From Saccharothrix sp. ALI-22-I (GTDB taxonomy: Bacteria; Actinomycetota; Actinomycetes; Mycobacteriales; Pseudonocardiaceae), in assembly GCF_001984175.1 (NCBI RefSeq), contig NZ_MTQP01000041.1, forward strand, positions 32,115 through 96,114: a DNA stretch of 64,000 nt. The letters are read 5' to 3'. Below the pieces are notes generated by a model. The model was not told the DNA's origin. It saw nothing but the letters and a program-made list of their open reading frames with translations, and ran no database searches. The position numbers and the translations under genes are program-made. Of the stretch, positions 44,530-53,075 are shown one piece after another (position 1 is the stretch's first letter; every line of letters begins with the position of its first letter).

Positions 44530-44836
44530 CTCGGCGCTCCCGCCTCCGGCCGAACCCGGCCGGACGACTTCGTAGTGCGCCCAAGGCGGCGCCGGCTCTG
44601 ACGTCGGCGCTCGATGTGCCCTCGGTACGTCCCACATTACGCAGAAAAACCGTCGACAACAATTTTCCACAGATTTTCGGTGGCTGTCGGACCGCAGAGC
44701 CGGGAGTTTTTCCGAAAATTTAACCCAGATGGGTTTGAAATGGCTCTGTACGGGCGATCTCGCCTGACTGTATGCTCAACACCTCAATTCTTCCGCCCGG
44801 ACCTCGCGGACGCCACGTTCAGGTGAGAGGACCCTC

Positions 44837-45358
44837 ATGAGTGCCCTCGTCCGAAATCCGGCTCGACCACCGTTGTCCGACGTCGTCCGCCTGTCGTCCG
44901 TCCACCCACTTGCCGGACTGCTCACCGTCGCGGTACGGCGGCTGTCGCCCTTCACCCTGGTGTGCGCGGTGTCCGGCGAGGTGGACCGGTGGACCGCCCC
45001 CCAGTTGCGCGACCGCGTCCTGGCGCAGGTCCACCTCGCCGGCCCGGACCTGGTCGTCGACCTCGGTGAGGTGCGCTTCTTCGGCGCGGCCGGTCTCAGC
45101 GTCCTGGTGGAGGTCCAAGCCGCGGCCGACGCGGCCGGGGTGGGGTTCTGCGTTGTCGCCCGCACCCGCCCGGTCCTGCTGCCGCTGACCGTCACCGGAC
45201 TGGACCTCGCGTTCGACGTGTACCCGGACGTCGCCGGCGTGCCAGTGCGGGACGGGGTTCCCGATCAGGGATCCTCACGGTCCGCCGTGGAGCACGGGCG
45301 CCGGCGTCAGGCGCGACCGGCCCGGTCGCTGATGTCCCCGTTGCTCGACTTGCCGTAG
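44837..45358 (+). CDS. STAS-domain protein (anti-sigma factor antagonist-like), lacking the usual serine
   Basis: The 173-residue protein has a STAS fold: LVCAVSGEVDRWTAPQLRDR, GPDLVVDLGEVRFFGAAGLS, VLVEVQAAADAAGVGF. At the phosphorylation position (the D-S-S-G or SSG motif of SpoIIAA/RsbV) it reads GAAG, so it cannot be regulated by the usual anti-sigma kinase. The leader before the ATG closely resembles that of the second STAS gene at 53076. Its 3' end overlaps the convergent RGCVC gene by 52 bases. Confidence 0.85.
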   Translation: MSALVRNPARPPLSDVVRLSSVHPLAGLLTVAVRRLSPFTLVCAVSGEVDRWTAPQLRDRVLAQVHLAGPDLVVDLGEVRFFGAAGLSVLVEVQAAADAAGVGFCVVARTRPVLLPLTVTGLDLAFDVYPDVAGVPVRDGVPDQGSSRSAVEHGRRRQARPARSLMSPLLDLP

Positions 45359-45546
45359 GTCGCGCCGCTCGACTCGCCCGAGCACAGGCAGCCCCGGGAC
45401 AGCGCTCCCGCCTCGGTCGCGGAGCAGAACCGCCGGGCGATCGGGTCGTGCGCGTTCGCCGGATGAGGGCACACGGGGCAGGACGTCCCGCCCTGTCCCG
45501 TGGTGTCGTGGGTGAGGTTATTCATCAGTACGTCGGTCGTTGGCAT
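45307..45546 (-). CDS. RGCVC-family small cysteine protein
   Basis: The 79-residue protein has the pattern SCPVCPHPANAHDPIARRFC...GALSRGCLCS of the actinobacterial RGCVC family. Its C-x2-C and C-x-C cysteines plus histidines probably bind zinc. The ATG at 45546 has AGAGGGA upstream. Its 3' end overlaps the convergent STAS gene. Function unknown. Confidence 0.75.
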   Translation of the reverse strand: MPTTDVLMNNLTHDTTGQGGTSCPVCPHPANAHDPIARRFCSATEAGALSRGCLCSGESSGATYGKSSNGDISDRAGRA

Positions 45547-45749
45547 CGGCCTGTCCCTCTGCGTGGTCGGCTCGCATCGACTCTGGTCGGCTTCGCCGGG
45601 GACTGGGGCGACTCTGCCGAGGGTACGCCGGATATCTCGCCGTTGTCCGGGAACGAACAACCACGTCGACCCCGGAAGAGACGCCCGAACGGGTTCGTCG
45701 TTTCGTGGGATTGTCATCAGAGCACGCGAGGTCGCTCCGGACCTCGGCG

Positions 45750-45930
45750 GACTACCGACACGGCGGAGGCAGTTGCGTGCACGAGGCCGTGGCGCGGTTG
45801 CCGATGGCCCTCGCGCTGTTGAGTCTCCCCGTGACCGCTCGGATCGGCGACGCGCTCCGCACAGCGGTGGCGGACCTGCACAACCTGGCCGACTGGGCGT
45901 GCTCCGACACCGGCGACACCGGCCGCTGCC
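45750..45930 (+). pseudogene. Fragment of an XRE/TPR-type regulator
   Basis: The frame reads VHEAVARLPMALALLSLPVT, RIGDALRTAVADLHNLADWA, CSDTGDTG. This resembles the TPR-side region of NsdA-like regulators (LRTALADLHNLAGW..FDTG). No DNA-binding domain or start is visible. The remaining 45547-46020 sequence holds nothing recognisable. Confidence 0.4.
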
Positions 45931-46020
45931 CGCCCTCGGCCCATGGCCCTCGTACCCGTCGCGGCGCCAGGAGGGCCGCGGTGAGGCCGGGCGGTGAGGG
46001 CACGCTGGTGATCGAACGGC

Positions 46021-46055
46021 GAAGAGGGGTTCACCGGAACGGTGAACCCCTCTTC
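46021..46055. terminator. Perfect 15-bp hairpin
   Basis: The arms GAAGAGGGGTTCACC and its complement enclose GGAAC. Neither flank has an intact gene ending close by, so it is an isolated terminator, perhaps left by the decayed regulator upstream. Between it and the XRE gene at 46402 I see no gene. Confidence 0.65.
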
Positions 46056-46401
46056 CTCGCCAGGTGATGCGACCACGGGAACGTGGTCAGGAGGTGGACT
46101 CCTTGACCGGGGAAGCCGGTGTGGTGGAGCGCAGGGCGGGCTGATATTCGTTCGCGACCTGGGAATGACCTGGTTTCGATGCGCGGTAATCGACTCGGTG
46201 TTGACCTGATCGTAGGCTGGCGGTGGGTCGTCGGGAATGGGTGTACGACTGAAAAGTCTCGCCGGTTGCGCACATCGGCGGCATTTGCCCGGCGCCCGTC
46301 TCGGCGGAAACCCCGGCGGAAACAAATTGCCCCCTGGGTATCCCTGACAGGGTCAGGTTCACGCCCCCCACGCGGACCGTTTGTGCGGGACACTGACGGG
46401 T

Positions 46402-47286
46402 ATGGACACCGAGTTGGGCGACTTCCTGCGCACCCGTCGCGCTCGGCTGCTGCCCGAAGAGGTCGGTCTGGCGTCCTACGGCAGCAGGCGTGTGCCCGGC
46501 CTGCGCCGCGAGGAGTTGGCGCAGTTGGCCGGCGTGAGCGTGACCTACTACACCCGCCTTGAGCAGGGGCAGAGCCAGAACGCCTCGGACGACGTGCTCG
46601 ACGCCATCGCACGGGCGCTGCGGCTGGACGACGACGAGACCGCCCACTTGCGCGACCTGGCCAGGCCCACCCGGCGCAGGCGTCGCGCGCAGGCGCGCGC
46701 CGAGTCGGCACGTACCGGGTTGACGCAGCTCGTCGCCGCGATGGACGGCGTGGGCGCGGTGGCCATGGATCGCCGCAGCGACGTGCTCGCCTGGAACGCA
46801 CTCGGGCACCAGCTCCTGGCCGGGCACTACGCGGTGGACAGCCCCCGCTCGGCGGCCGAACGGCCCAATCTGACCAGGATGCTGTTCCTGGACCCGCACA
46901 CCCGTGAGCTGTACCCGAATTGGGGCGATGAGGCCAAGCGTTCGGTCGCGTCATTGCGGTTGGTCGCCGGACGTCATCCGGACGATCACCACCTGGCCGA
47001 GTTGATCGGCGAGTTGTGCATCAAGAGCAAGGAGTTCGCCGCGCTCTGGGCACGTCATCCGGTGCTCAACTGCACGTTCGGCGTGAAGTACTTCGCACAC
47101 CCGCAGGTCGGCCACCTCGAATTGCAGTTCGAGGTCGTGCAACTGCCCGACGATTCCGCGCACCGCATTCTCATGTACAGCGCCGAGCCGGGCACGTCGG
47201 CCGAGGCGGCACTGCGCCTGCTCGGCCGCGGCGTGGCGACGGTGCCCATCCCCGAGATGGTGGTGCGCTCCCACCGCGACCACTGA
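46402..47286 (+). CDS. XRE-family regulator with MmyB-like ligand-binding domain
   Basis: The 294-residue protein has an HTH_31/XRE domain (GLRREELAQLAGVSVTYYTR, LEQGQSQNASDDVLDAIARA, LRLDDDETAHL) and an MmyB-like PAS fold (VGAVAMDRRSDVLAWNALGH, PNLTRMLFLDPHTRELYPNW, VASLRLVAGRHPDDHHLAEL). Such regulators typically repress an adjacent SDR or oxidoreductase gene. Here an SDR relic is convergent and the DHA2 exporter lies beyond. The ATG at 46402 is preceded by a possible -10 and no strong ribosome site. Confidence 0.9.
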   Translation: MDTELGDFLRTRRARLLPEEVGLASYGSRRVPGLRREELAQLAGVSVTYYTRLEQGQSQNASDDVLDAIARALRLDDDETAHLRDLARPTRRRRRAQARAESARTGLTQLVAAMDGVGAVAMDRRSDVLAWNALGHQLLAGHYAVDSPRSAAERPNLTRMLFLDPHTRELYPNWGDEAKRSVASLRLVAGRHPDDHHLAELIGELCIKSKEFAALWARHPVLNCTFGVKYFAHPQVGHLELQFEVVQLPDDSAHRILMYSAEPGTSAEAALRLLGRGVATVPIPEMVVRSHRDH

Positions 47287-47348
47287 CCGACCGCGCCGAC
47301 CGGTCACGCTGTGCTCGGGCCGCGCCCCGACTCCCCGGCGACCGCCCG

Positions 47349-47393
47349 CGACGACCCGGTGGCCTCCGGAAAACGGAGGCCACCGGGTCGTCG
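47349..47393. terminator. Perfect 20-bp bidirectional terminator
   Basis: The arms CGACGACCCGGTGGCCTCCG and its complement enclose GAAAA. It lies 62 bases after the XRE gene and 6 bases after the convergent SDR relic's stop, so it can end both transcripts. Confidence 0.88.
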
Positions 47394-47398
47394 CGTCG

Positions 47399-48035
47399 TC
47401 ACGCACGCTCGGCGAGTTGGCGGCGATCGAGGTGGGCGGCCAGGAGTGCCCAGTTCCCGGCGCACTCGGAGGCCAGCCCTGCCATGAGGCCGGCGCAGTG
47501 CGGGGGCAGGGTGTCCGCCAGCCGCTGCCAGTCCTCGACCGCGGCGTGGGCGTCCAGCAGCCGCAGGAACTGCCTGCCCATCTCGGGGAGCAGTCCGACT
47601 TGGCGGCCGCGTAGTCCACCAACGGGTAATCCGGGAACCGCGCCGCCTCGCCGGCCACGTGCACGATCGCACCGCCGGTCCGCAGCAACGCGGGTAGCGC
47701 GGCCCGGCTGAACCGGACCACGGAGTGCAGGTTCAGGTCGAACGACGACAGCCAGTCCTCGTCGGTCACCGCCAGGAAGCCGGTCCTCGGCTCCACCCCG
47801 CCCGCGTTGTTGACCAGGCCGTCCGCCTGCCGTGGCGGTGCAGCACCTCGTCGACGACCAGGCCGGCCGCCCCGAGGTCGGTGACGTCGGCGGCGATGTC
47901 GGTCGTGTGCTGCGGCTTGCGGGCCACGCCCACCGCCGTCGCACCTTCGTCTTCAAGTACCCGGACGACGGCCGCGCCAATCCCGACCGAGGCCCCTGTG
48001 ACGATGAATACCTTTCCAGAAAGGTGCAGATCCAT
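47399..48035 (-). pseudogene. SDR paralogue, frameshifted and 3'-replaced
   Basis: The frame from 48035 opens DLHLSGKVFIVTGASVGIGA, then AVGVARKPQHTTDIAADVTD. It frameshifts near 47825 to NNAGGVEPRTGFLAVTDEDW, then VHVAGEAARFPDYPLVDYAA-AKSD. It is clearly a close paralogue of the SDR at 8707-9468, sharing ATAVGVARK, HVAxEAARFPD and the following residues. After AAKSD the sequence changes to an unrelated helical tail (LLPEMGRQFLRLLDAHAAVE) and stops at 47399. The catalytic serine position reads Gly. It cannot be a working SDR. Confidence 0.8.
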
Positions 48036-48209
48036 TTTTCGGATCCTCCGATTCGGTGCTGACGGTATTCATCGTTACCGAGTGCCGGCCGTTTGCCTGT
48101 CCCTGTCAGGGCTACGCAATCCAGTGGTCGGCTCGCCAGGGTGCTGGTTGACCTCCGGGCGCCCGGACATTGTGGGGACACGCAGTTCATTCACGCGAAA
48201 GGGTCCGCG

Positions 48210-49673
48210 ATGACAATGGCGGAGAACGTCGACAGTGCCACGACGGCAGCGGCCGTGCCAACGCTCGAACCCACGCCTCGGATGACGCCGCGCCAGCGAC
48301 TGATTCTGATCCTGCTGCTGACCGCGAGTTTCACGCTGGCGGTGGATTTCTCCATCCTCAACGTGGCGCTGCCGGTGATCGGCGCCGAGGTCGGGTTCTC
48401 ACTGGAGAACCTGCAGTGGATCGCCACGTCGTTCGCGTTGTGCGCGGCGGGCTTCACCCTGCTGTTCGGCCGGGTGGCGGATCTGTTCGGCAGGCGCAGG
48501 CTGTTCCTGGCCGGCATGGCGCTGCTCGGGGTGGCGTCCCTGGTCGGTGGCCTGGCCCGGGACCTGGCGCTGCTGCTGATCGCCCGGGTCGCGCAGGGCC
48601 TGGCCACCGCGGCGATCACGCCCGCCGCGTTGTCGCTGCTCACCACGTCGTTCCCGGAAGGCGGTCTGCGGGCCCGCGCGCTCGGCCTCAACGGCGCGCT
48701 GATGGCGGCCGGGTTCACCACCGGCGCGATCCTCGGCGGCCTGCTGACCGACCTGTTGAGCTGGCGGTGGGCGTTCCTGATCAACGTGCCGGTCGCGGTG
48801 GCCGTGCTCGTGATCGCGCCGATGGTGATCGCGGAGAGCCGTCCCGAGCGTCGGGTCCGGTTGGACCTGCCGGGCGCGGTGACCGTGACGCTCGGCCTGC
48901 TCGCCATCGTGTTCGGGCTGAGCAGCGCGGGTGAGAACTCCTGGTCCAGCCCGCTCACGCTGGGCTCGCTGGCGTTGGGTGCCGTGTTGCTCGCGGTGTT
49001 CTGGCAGGTGGAGAAGAGGGTCGCCGATCCCCTGGTGCCGGTGTGGATCCTGCGTCGCGGCAACGTGGCCTGGGGCAACTTCGCGGGCCTGCTGGCGTTC
49101 ATCACCGAGACGTCGCTGGTGTTCCTGCTGACCCTGTACCTGCAGAAGGTGCTCGGGTTCACGCCGTTGGCGGCCGGCCTGTCGTTCGCCGTGCTCGGCA
49201 TCGGCACCGTGATCGGCGGCGTCACCGCGCCCAAGCTCATCGGCAGGCTCGGCCCGAAGCGGGCCATCGTGACCGGCTTCGCCGTCCAGGCCGCGGCGAC
49301 GTTGCCGCTGGTGCTGCTCGGCCCGTCGTCGGCCTGGATGCCGCTGCTGCTGATCGCCACCTTCGCAGGCGGCGTGGCCAACCTGATCGCGATCGTCGGC
49401 TTCATGGTGACCGCGACGTCCGGCCTGCCCGACGCGGAACAGGGACTGGCCACCGGCCTGGCCACGATGAGCCAGCAGATCGGCATCACCATGGGCATCC
49501 CGATCATGAGCGCCATCGCCGCGGCACAGGTCCACGCCCTCGGCGGGGAGACACCGTCCACCGTGCTGACCGGCGTCACGACCGCGATCTGGGTCAACGC
49601 CGGGCTGTGCGTCGTCGCCGGTGTCCTGGTCGCGCTGTTCCTGAAGTCCCGGTCGGCCGAGCGGGTGTCGTGA
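48210..49673 (+). CDS. DHA2-family MFS drug exporter (14 TM)
   Basis: The 487-residue protein has about fourteen hydrophobic helices. Family motifs include FSILNVALPVIGAEVGFS in TM1, RVADLFGRRRLFLAGMALLG as motif A, and LGLNGALMAAGFTTGAILGG as motif C. EmrB/QacA-type exporters remove drugs or secondary metabolites by proton antiport. The ATG at 48210 has GAAAGGG six bases upstream. It is divergent from the SDR relic, and its stop overlaps the next gene's GTG by four bases. Confidence 0.9.
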   Translation: MTMAENVDSATTAAAVPTLEPTPRMTPRQRLILILLLTASFTLAVDFSILNVALPVIGAEVGFSLENLQWIATSFALCAAGFTLLFGRVADLFGRRRLFLAGMALLGVASLVGGLARDLALLLIARVAQGLATAAITPAALSLLTTSFPEGGLRARALGLNGALMAAGFTTGAILGGLLTDLLSWRWAFLINVPVAVAVLVIAPMVIAESRPERRVRLDLPGAVTVTLGLLAIVFGLSSAGENSWSSPLTLGSLALGAVLLAVFWQVEKRVADPLVPVWILRRGNVAWGNFAGLLAFITETSLVFLLTLYLQKVLGFTPLAAGLSFAVLGIGTVIGGVTAPKLIGRLGPKRAIVTGFAVQAAATLPLVLLGPSSAWMPLLLIATFAGGVANLIAIVGFMVTATSGLPDAEQGLATGLATMSQQIGITMGIPIMSAIAAAQVHALGGETPSTVLTGVTTAIWVNAGLCVVAGVLVALFLKSRSAERVS

Positions 49674-50020
49674 CGGCCGACGCGACACGCGTCGAGGTGA
49701 CCTGGGTCGACACCACCGCCGCCGGTCGTCCGGTCCGACTGTTCCGACCCGCCACGGCCGCCGGCGGCACGCTGGTCTGGGCGCACGGCGGAAGCTGGAT
49801 CGGCGGCTCGGCGGCTCGGCGGCTCGGTGGCGGGGTGGCGGGGTGGCACCAGCCCTGCGCCGAGTTGGCCGGGCTCAGCGGCTGGACCGTGGTCAGCGTC
49901 GAGTGCCGGCTGGCACCCGTCCACCCGCACCCGGCGGCGCTGCTGGACGTGGCGGCCGTGGTCGGCTGGGCGAGTGGGCGGGGCGGTCCGGTCGCCGGCG
50001 GCGGTGACAGTTGTCGGTCT
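49670..50020 (+). pseudogene. Alpha/beta hydrolase, 5' part only, with internal short repeats
   Basis: The frame encodes the start of an acetyl-esterase-type hydrolase: RPVRLFRPATAAGGTLVWAH, GGSWIGGS holding the HGG oxyanion motif, a repeat-derived insert, then WHQPCAELAGLSGWTVVSVE and a GGDS where the nucleophile elbow would begin. There it runs into the luciferase-like gene in another frame. The insert after HGGSW is made of 8-base repeats (CGGCGGCT three times, then GGTGGCGG). The catalytic half is missing. The GTG overlaps the exporter stop (GTGA). Confidence 0.7.
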
Positions 50021-50961
50021 TGGACCAGTCACCGGTGCCGGACGGCGGCACGGAGGCGGAGGCGCTGCGGGCGTCTCTCGCGCTGGCCCGGGCGGCGGAG
50101 GAGTTGGGGTTCGCCCGGTATTGGGTGGCCGAGCACCACGGCTCTGCGGCGTTCGCGGGCGCCGCACCGGAGGTCATGGTCGGCGCTGTCCTGGCGGTCA
50201 CCACGTCGATGCGCGTGGGCAGCGGGGGAGTGTTGCTGCCGCGGTACCCGTCGGTGAAGGTCGCCGAGGTGTTCCGGATCCTGTCGGCCCTGCACCCTGG
50301 TCGGGTCGACCTGGGCGTCGGCCGTGCGGGCGGCCCGGCCGCCGATTTCCCGCGGAAGCTGGTGGAGCTGCTGGCCCGGCTCGGTCCGGAGCCGCCGGTG
50401 TGGCTGCTCGGCGCGAGCACCGGCTCTGCGGAGTTGGCGGCGCGATTGGGCACGGCGTACTGCTTCGCCCACTTCCTGAACTCGGACCCCGGTGAGGCGG
50501 CGATGAGCCGCTACCACGCAGGTGGATCGGTGCGCGGCGACGTCGCCTCCCCTTCAAGCGGCGGCGACGCCGTGCCCGAGCCGCGCGGCGCGGTGGCGGT
50601 CCGGGTGATGGTCGCCGACACAGCCGGTGAGGCCGACGCGTTGGCCGAGGCGTTCCTGCTCTGGCGCAGCCGGCGCGACCTTGGCCACGACGAAACCCTG
50701 CCCGGGTCCGACCGGGTCCGACGGCACCGGTGGACCCCGGCGGAACTCGACCGGGCCGCGGTCAACCGCCGCACCCTGGTCCACGGCACCGCCGAGCAGG
50801 CCCGCACCGCCCTGATCGGACTCGCGGACGCGCACGGGGTGTGTGAGCTGGTGGTCAACACCCTGACCCACGACCCGGCTGACCGGCTCCGGTCCTACCG
50901 GCTGCTCGCCGAAGCCATGGCGGACACCATGGCCGCACCTGACACCATGGCCCACCTCTGA
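50011..50961 (+). CDS. Luciferase-like flavin monooxygenase (LLM), probably shortened
   Basis: The frame reads LSVLDQSPVPDGGTEAEALR, ARYWVAEHHGSAAFAGAAPE, VGSGGVLLPRYPSVKVAEVF, HPGRVDLGVGRAGGPAADFP and later VWLLGASTGSAELAARLGTA. These are typical of the F420/FMN-type LLM group also found in alkanal-monooxygenase-like proteins. After GVGRAGG a block of roughly 25 residues found in relatives is missing, and a low-complexity run occurs near 50540. The start is a TTG at 50011 or lies in the deleted upstream sequence. It may be non-functional. 316 residues versus about 335-350 in relatives. Confidence 0.6.
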   Translation: MSVLDQSPVPDGGTEAEALRASLALARAAEELGFARYWVAEHHGSAAFAGAAPEVMVGAVLAVTTSMRVGSGGVLLPRYPSVKVAEVFRILSALHPGRVDLGVGRAGGPAADFPRKLVELLARLGPEPPVWLLGASTGSAELAARLGTAYCFAHFLNSDPGEAAMSRYHAGGSVRGDVASPSSGGDAVPEPRGAVAVRVMVADTAGEADALAEAFLLWRSRRDLGHDETLPGSDRVRRHRWTPAELDRAAVNRRTLVHGTAEQARTALIGLADAHGVCELVVNTLTHDPADRLRSYRLLAEAMADTMAAPDTMAHL

Positions 50962-50981
50962 CACCGTTCGGACGCGTGGGT

Positions 50982-51008
50982 GGCGAGTGCTCATCCCGGG
51001 CACTCGCC
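50982..51008 (+). terminator. Short hairpin after the luciferase-like gene
   Basis: The arms GGCGAGTGC and GCACTCGCC pair perfectly around nine bases, 21 bases after the stop. Confidence 0.6.
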
Positions 51009-51224
51009 ATCGGCGTCACGCGGGGTTCGGTTCGTGATCTCTGGGCTCCCATCGCCTGGCCGGTGACCGGTCAGGGCGAGCATCTGGTCCATGGGGTCAG
51101 CTCGACCGCCAGGGCCACGATCGCGACCAGATCCGGTTGTGGGCGAAGCCGTGCAGGGTGTGCCGCTCGAAGAGCCATCGTCGCTGGTAGAGCGACGGCG
51201 CCAGTGGGTTGAGAGCATGTCCAG

Positions 51225-51358
51225 GTGATCGTGTCCCTGCCGTACAAGGTGACCCGGAAGTTGCTCTCTGTCTCGTCACTCCTGCTCCGCGGTGAGTCGG
51301 CCAAGGACGCGGAGCTTCTCGTGCTGCGGCACGAGAACGCGGTACTTCGAACAGCAGA
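51225..51358 (+). mobile_element. Transposase fragment 5, extreme N-terminus
   Basis: The frame reads VSLPYKVTRKLLSVSSLLLR then KDAELLVLRHENAVLR. That is the start of the same integrase-core transposase family as fragments 1-4, in plus orientation. After about 42 residues it diverges. Fragment 5 (N-terminus), 4 (N-middle), 1 (core end) and 2 (C-terminus) together sample the whole protein. Confidence 0.75.
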
Positions 51359-51458
51359 GCAGCCTCGTGTTCACCCAGGCGGTGCGGGACGCGGACACGG
51401 CGACCCGAACCGAGGATCCCGGCCTGGAGGCAGTCGGGGAGCGCAAGCCGTGGAGGGC

Positions 51459-52499
51459 CTAGCTGACCTCCGGCGATGTCGCGCGCAGAGGCGCGCCGAC
51501 CGCGTGAAGGTGGTGCAGGACGTGGCCGTAGGAGGCCGGCCAGCCGCACTGGGCGTAGTCGATCCCGCGCTGCTCGCAGAACTCGCGCACGACGATCTGC
51601 GCCCGGCGGAGGCTGGGCCTGGGCATGCTCGGGAACAGGTGGTGCTCGATCTGGTAGTTCAGGCCGCCGAGCACGAAGTCGACGGCGTGTCCGCCGCGCA
51701 CATTGCGCGAGGTGAGCACCTGCTTGCGCAGGAAGTCCAGCTCGTGGCCGGCGGACAACGTGGGCATGCCCTTGTGGCCGGGGGCGAAGGAACACCCCAT
51801 GTAGAGACCCCACAACGCGTGGTGCACCAGGACGAACACGATCCCGGTCAGCGGCGAGAGAACGAGGAACACCGCCGTCAGGTAAGCGGCGAAGTGGCCG
51901 ATCAGCAAACCCGCTTCCAACGTCCGTGACTTGACCTCGCCCTTGCCCACCGCCCGGACGCTGGACACGTGCAGGTCCAGGCCTTCCAGCAACAACAGCG
52001 GGAAGAACAGGAACGCCTGGTACTTCGCCATCCACCGCAAGAAGCCACGCTTGGCCGAACCCTGTCGAGCGGTGAAGGCGAGCACCGCGATGTCGATGTC
52101 GGGGTCTTCGTCCTCGTGGTTCGGGTTGGCGTGGTGGCGGGTGTGCTTGCCGATCCACCACCCGTAGCTCAGGCCGGTCAGACCTGCGTGCAGGTGGCCG
52201 ACCGCGTCGTTGGCGCGACGGGTGCGGAAGATCTGCTTGTGCCCGGCATCGTGGCCGATGAACGAGAGCTGGGTGAACATGACGGCGAAGAACGCGGCCA
52301 TGAACAGCTGCCACCACGTGTCGCCGATCAGGACGAACGCGACCCAGCCCCCGGCGAACGCCAGCAGGTTGAGCACGATCTTCGCGGCGTAGTAACCGGT
52401 TCGGCGCTCCAACAGCCCGGCGTGGTTGATGATTCGGGACAGTTCGGCAAAGTCACTGCCCCGCTTCGACGGCACCGCTTGGATTTCGAAGGTCGACAT
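51459..52499 (-). CDS. Fatty acid desaturase (acyl-lipid/acyl-CoA type)
   Basis: The 346-residue membrane protein has the three histidine boxes of membrane di-iron desaturases: HDAGH at 83-87, HTRHH at 119-123 and QIEHH at 283-287, with four or more hydrophobic segments between. The HDAGH/HTRHH/QIEHH form resembles actinobacterial delta-5/delta-6-type or DesA3-like enzymes. The second ATG at 52499 has GGAG six bases upstream, better than the first at 52511. There is no adjacent ferredoxin or oxidoreductase gene. Confidence 0.88.
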   Translation of the reverse strand: MSTFEIQAVPSKRGSDFAELSRIINHAGLLERRTGYYAAKIVLNLLAFAGGWVAFVLIGDTWWQLFMAAFFAVMFTQLSFIGHDAGHKQIFRTRRANDAVGHLHAGLTGLSYGWWIGKHTRHHANPNHEDEDPDIDIAVLAFTARQGSAKRGFLRWMAKYQAFLFFPLLLLEGLDLHVSSVRAVGKGEVKSRTLEAGLLIGHFAAYLTAVFLVLSPLTGIVFVLVHHALWGLYMGCSFAPGHKGMPTLSAGHELDFLRKQVLTSRNVRGGHAVDFVLGGLNYQIEHHLFPSMPRPSLRRAQIVVREFCEQRGIDYAQCGWPASYGHVLHHLHAVGAPLRATSPEVS

Positions 52500-53075
52500 C
52501 GGAGACTCCATGATCGCACCGGACAGCGCGCCGGGGTCTCGGGCGGCATGGCACCGCAGTGGGTCCGCGATGTCCCCTTCAGGGTCCCACCCGGTAGACG
52601 GGTCGGCAACCGATCAAACCCGCAATCCTGGAGCAAGGCGGTGTCTGCGGCCTTCAGCGTCACCTTCTCCGCGTTGCCCGCCGAGGCCGGCGCTCATCAG
52701 CAGGTAGGTGACGTTGCGACCGCCGTGATCCGGCACGGCATCGGCCGGTCGGCTCATCCTGAAATCGGGAACCGCCTGTCGGGATGAGCAGATGTCACGA
52801 TCAGGCCACCCATCCCCGTGCCCGGCAGGCTCGTCGAGGTGATCTGGCGTCACCGGGCCCTGGTGATCCGAGGTGATCGCGACAGCACGTCGGCTCGTGG
52901 CAGCGGCGACCGGTACGGCTCCACGCCGGCGACCCCCCCACGACGCTCTGATCTGGGGCGGCAGGCTTGCGGGTGCCGCCTTGTGCGCGCATCCCGTAGG
53001 CCGCTACTCTGCGTATATTACTTCTCCCGCCCGCCTGGCCCCCGCGGACGCCACGGTCTGGTGAGGAGAACCTCC
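52500..53075. other. Gene-free stretch before the second STAS gene
   Basis: No convincing frame occurs. The last 60 bases (about 53015-53075) match the leader of the first STAS gene (44780-44836), including CGCGGACGCCACG and GGTGAG. Confidence 0.5.

Noticed and set aside
46087..46899. Minus-strand frame ending NEYQPALRSTTPASPVKESTS
   Set aside because: The NEYQPA end faintly resembles the transposase C-terminus, but nothing upstream fits and most of the frame is antisense to the XRE gene.
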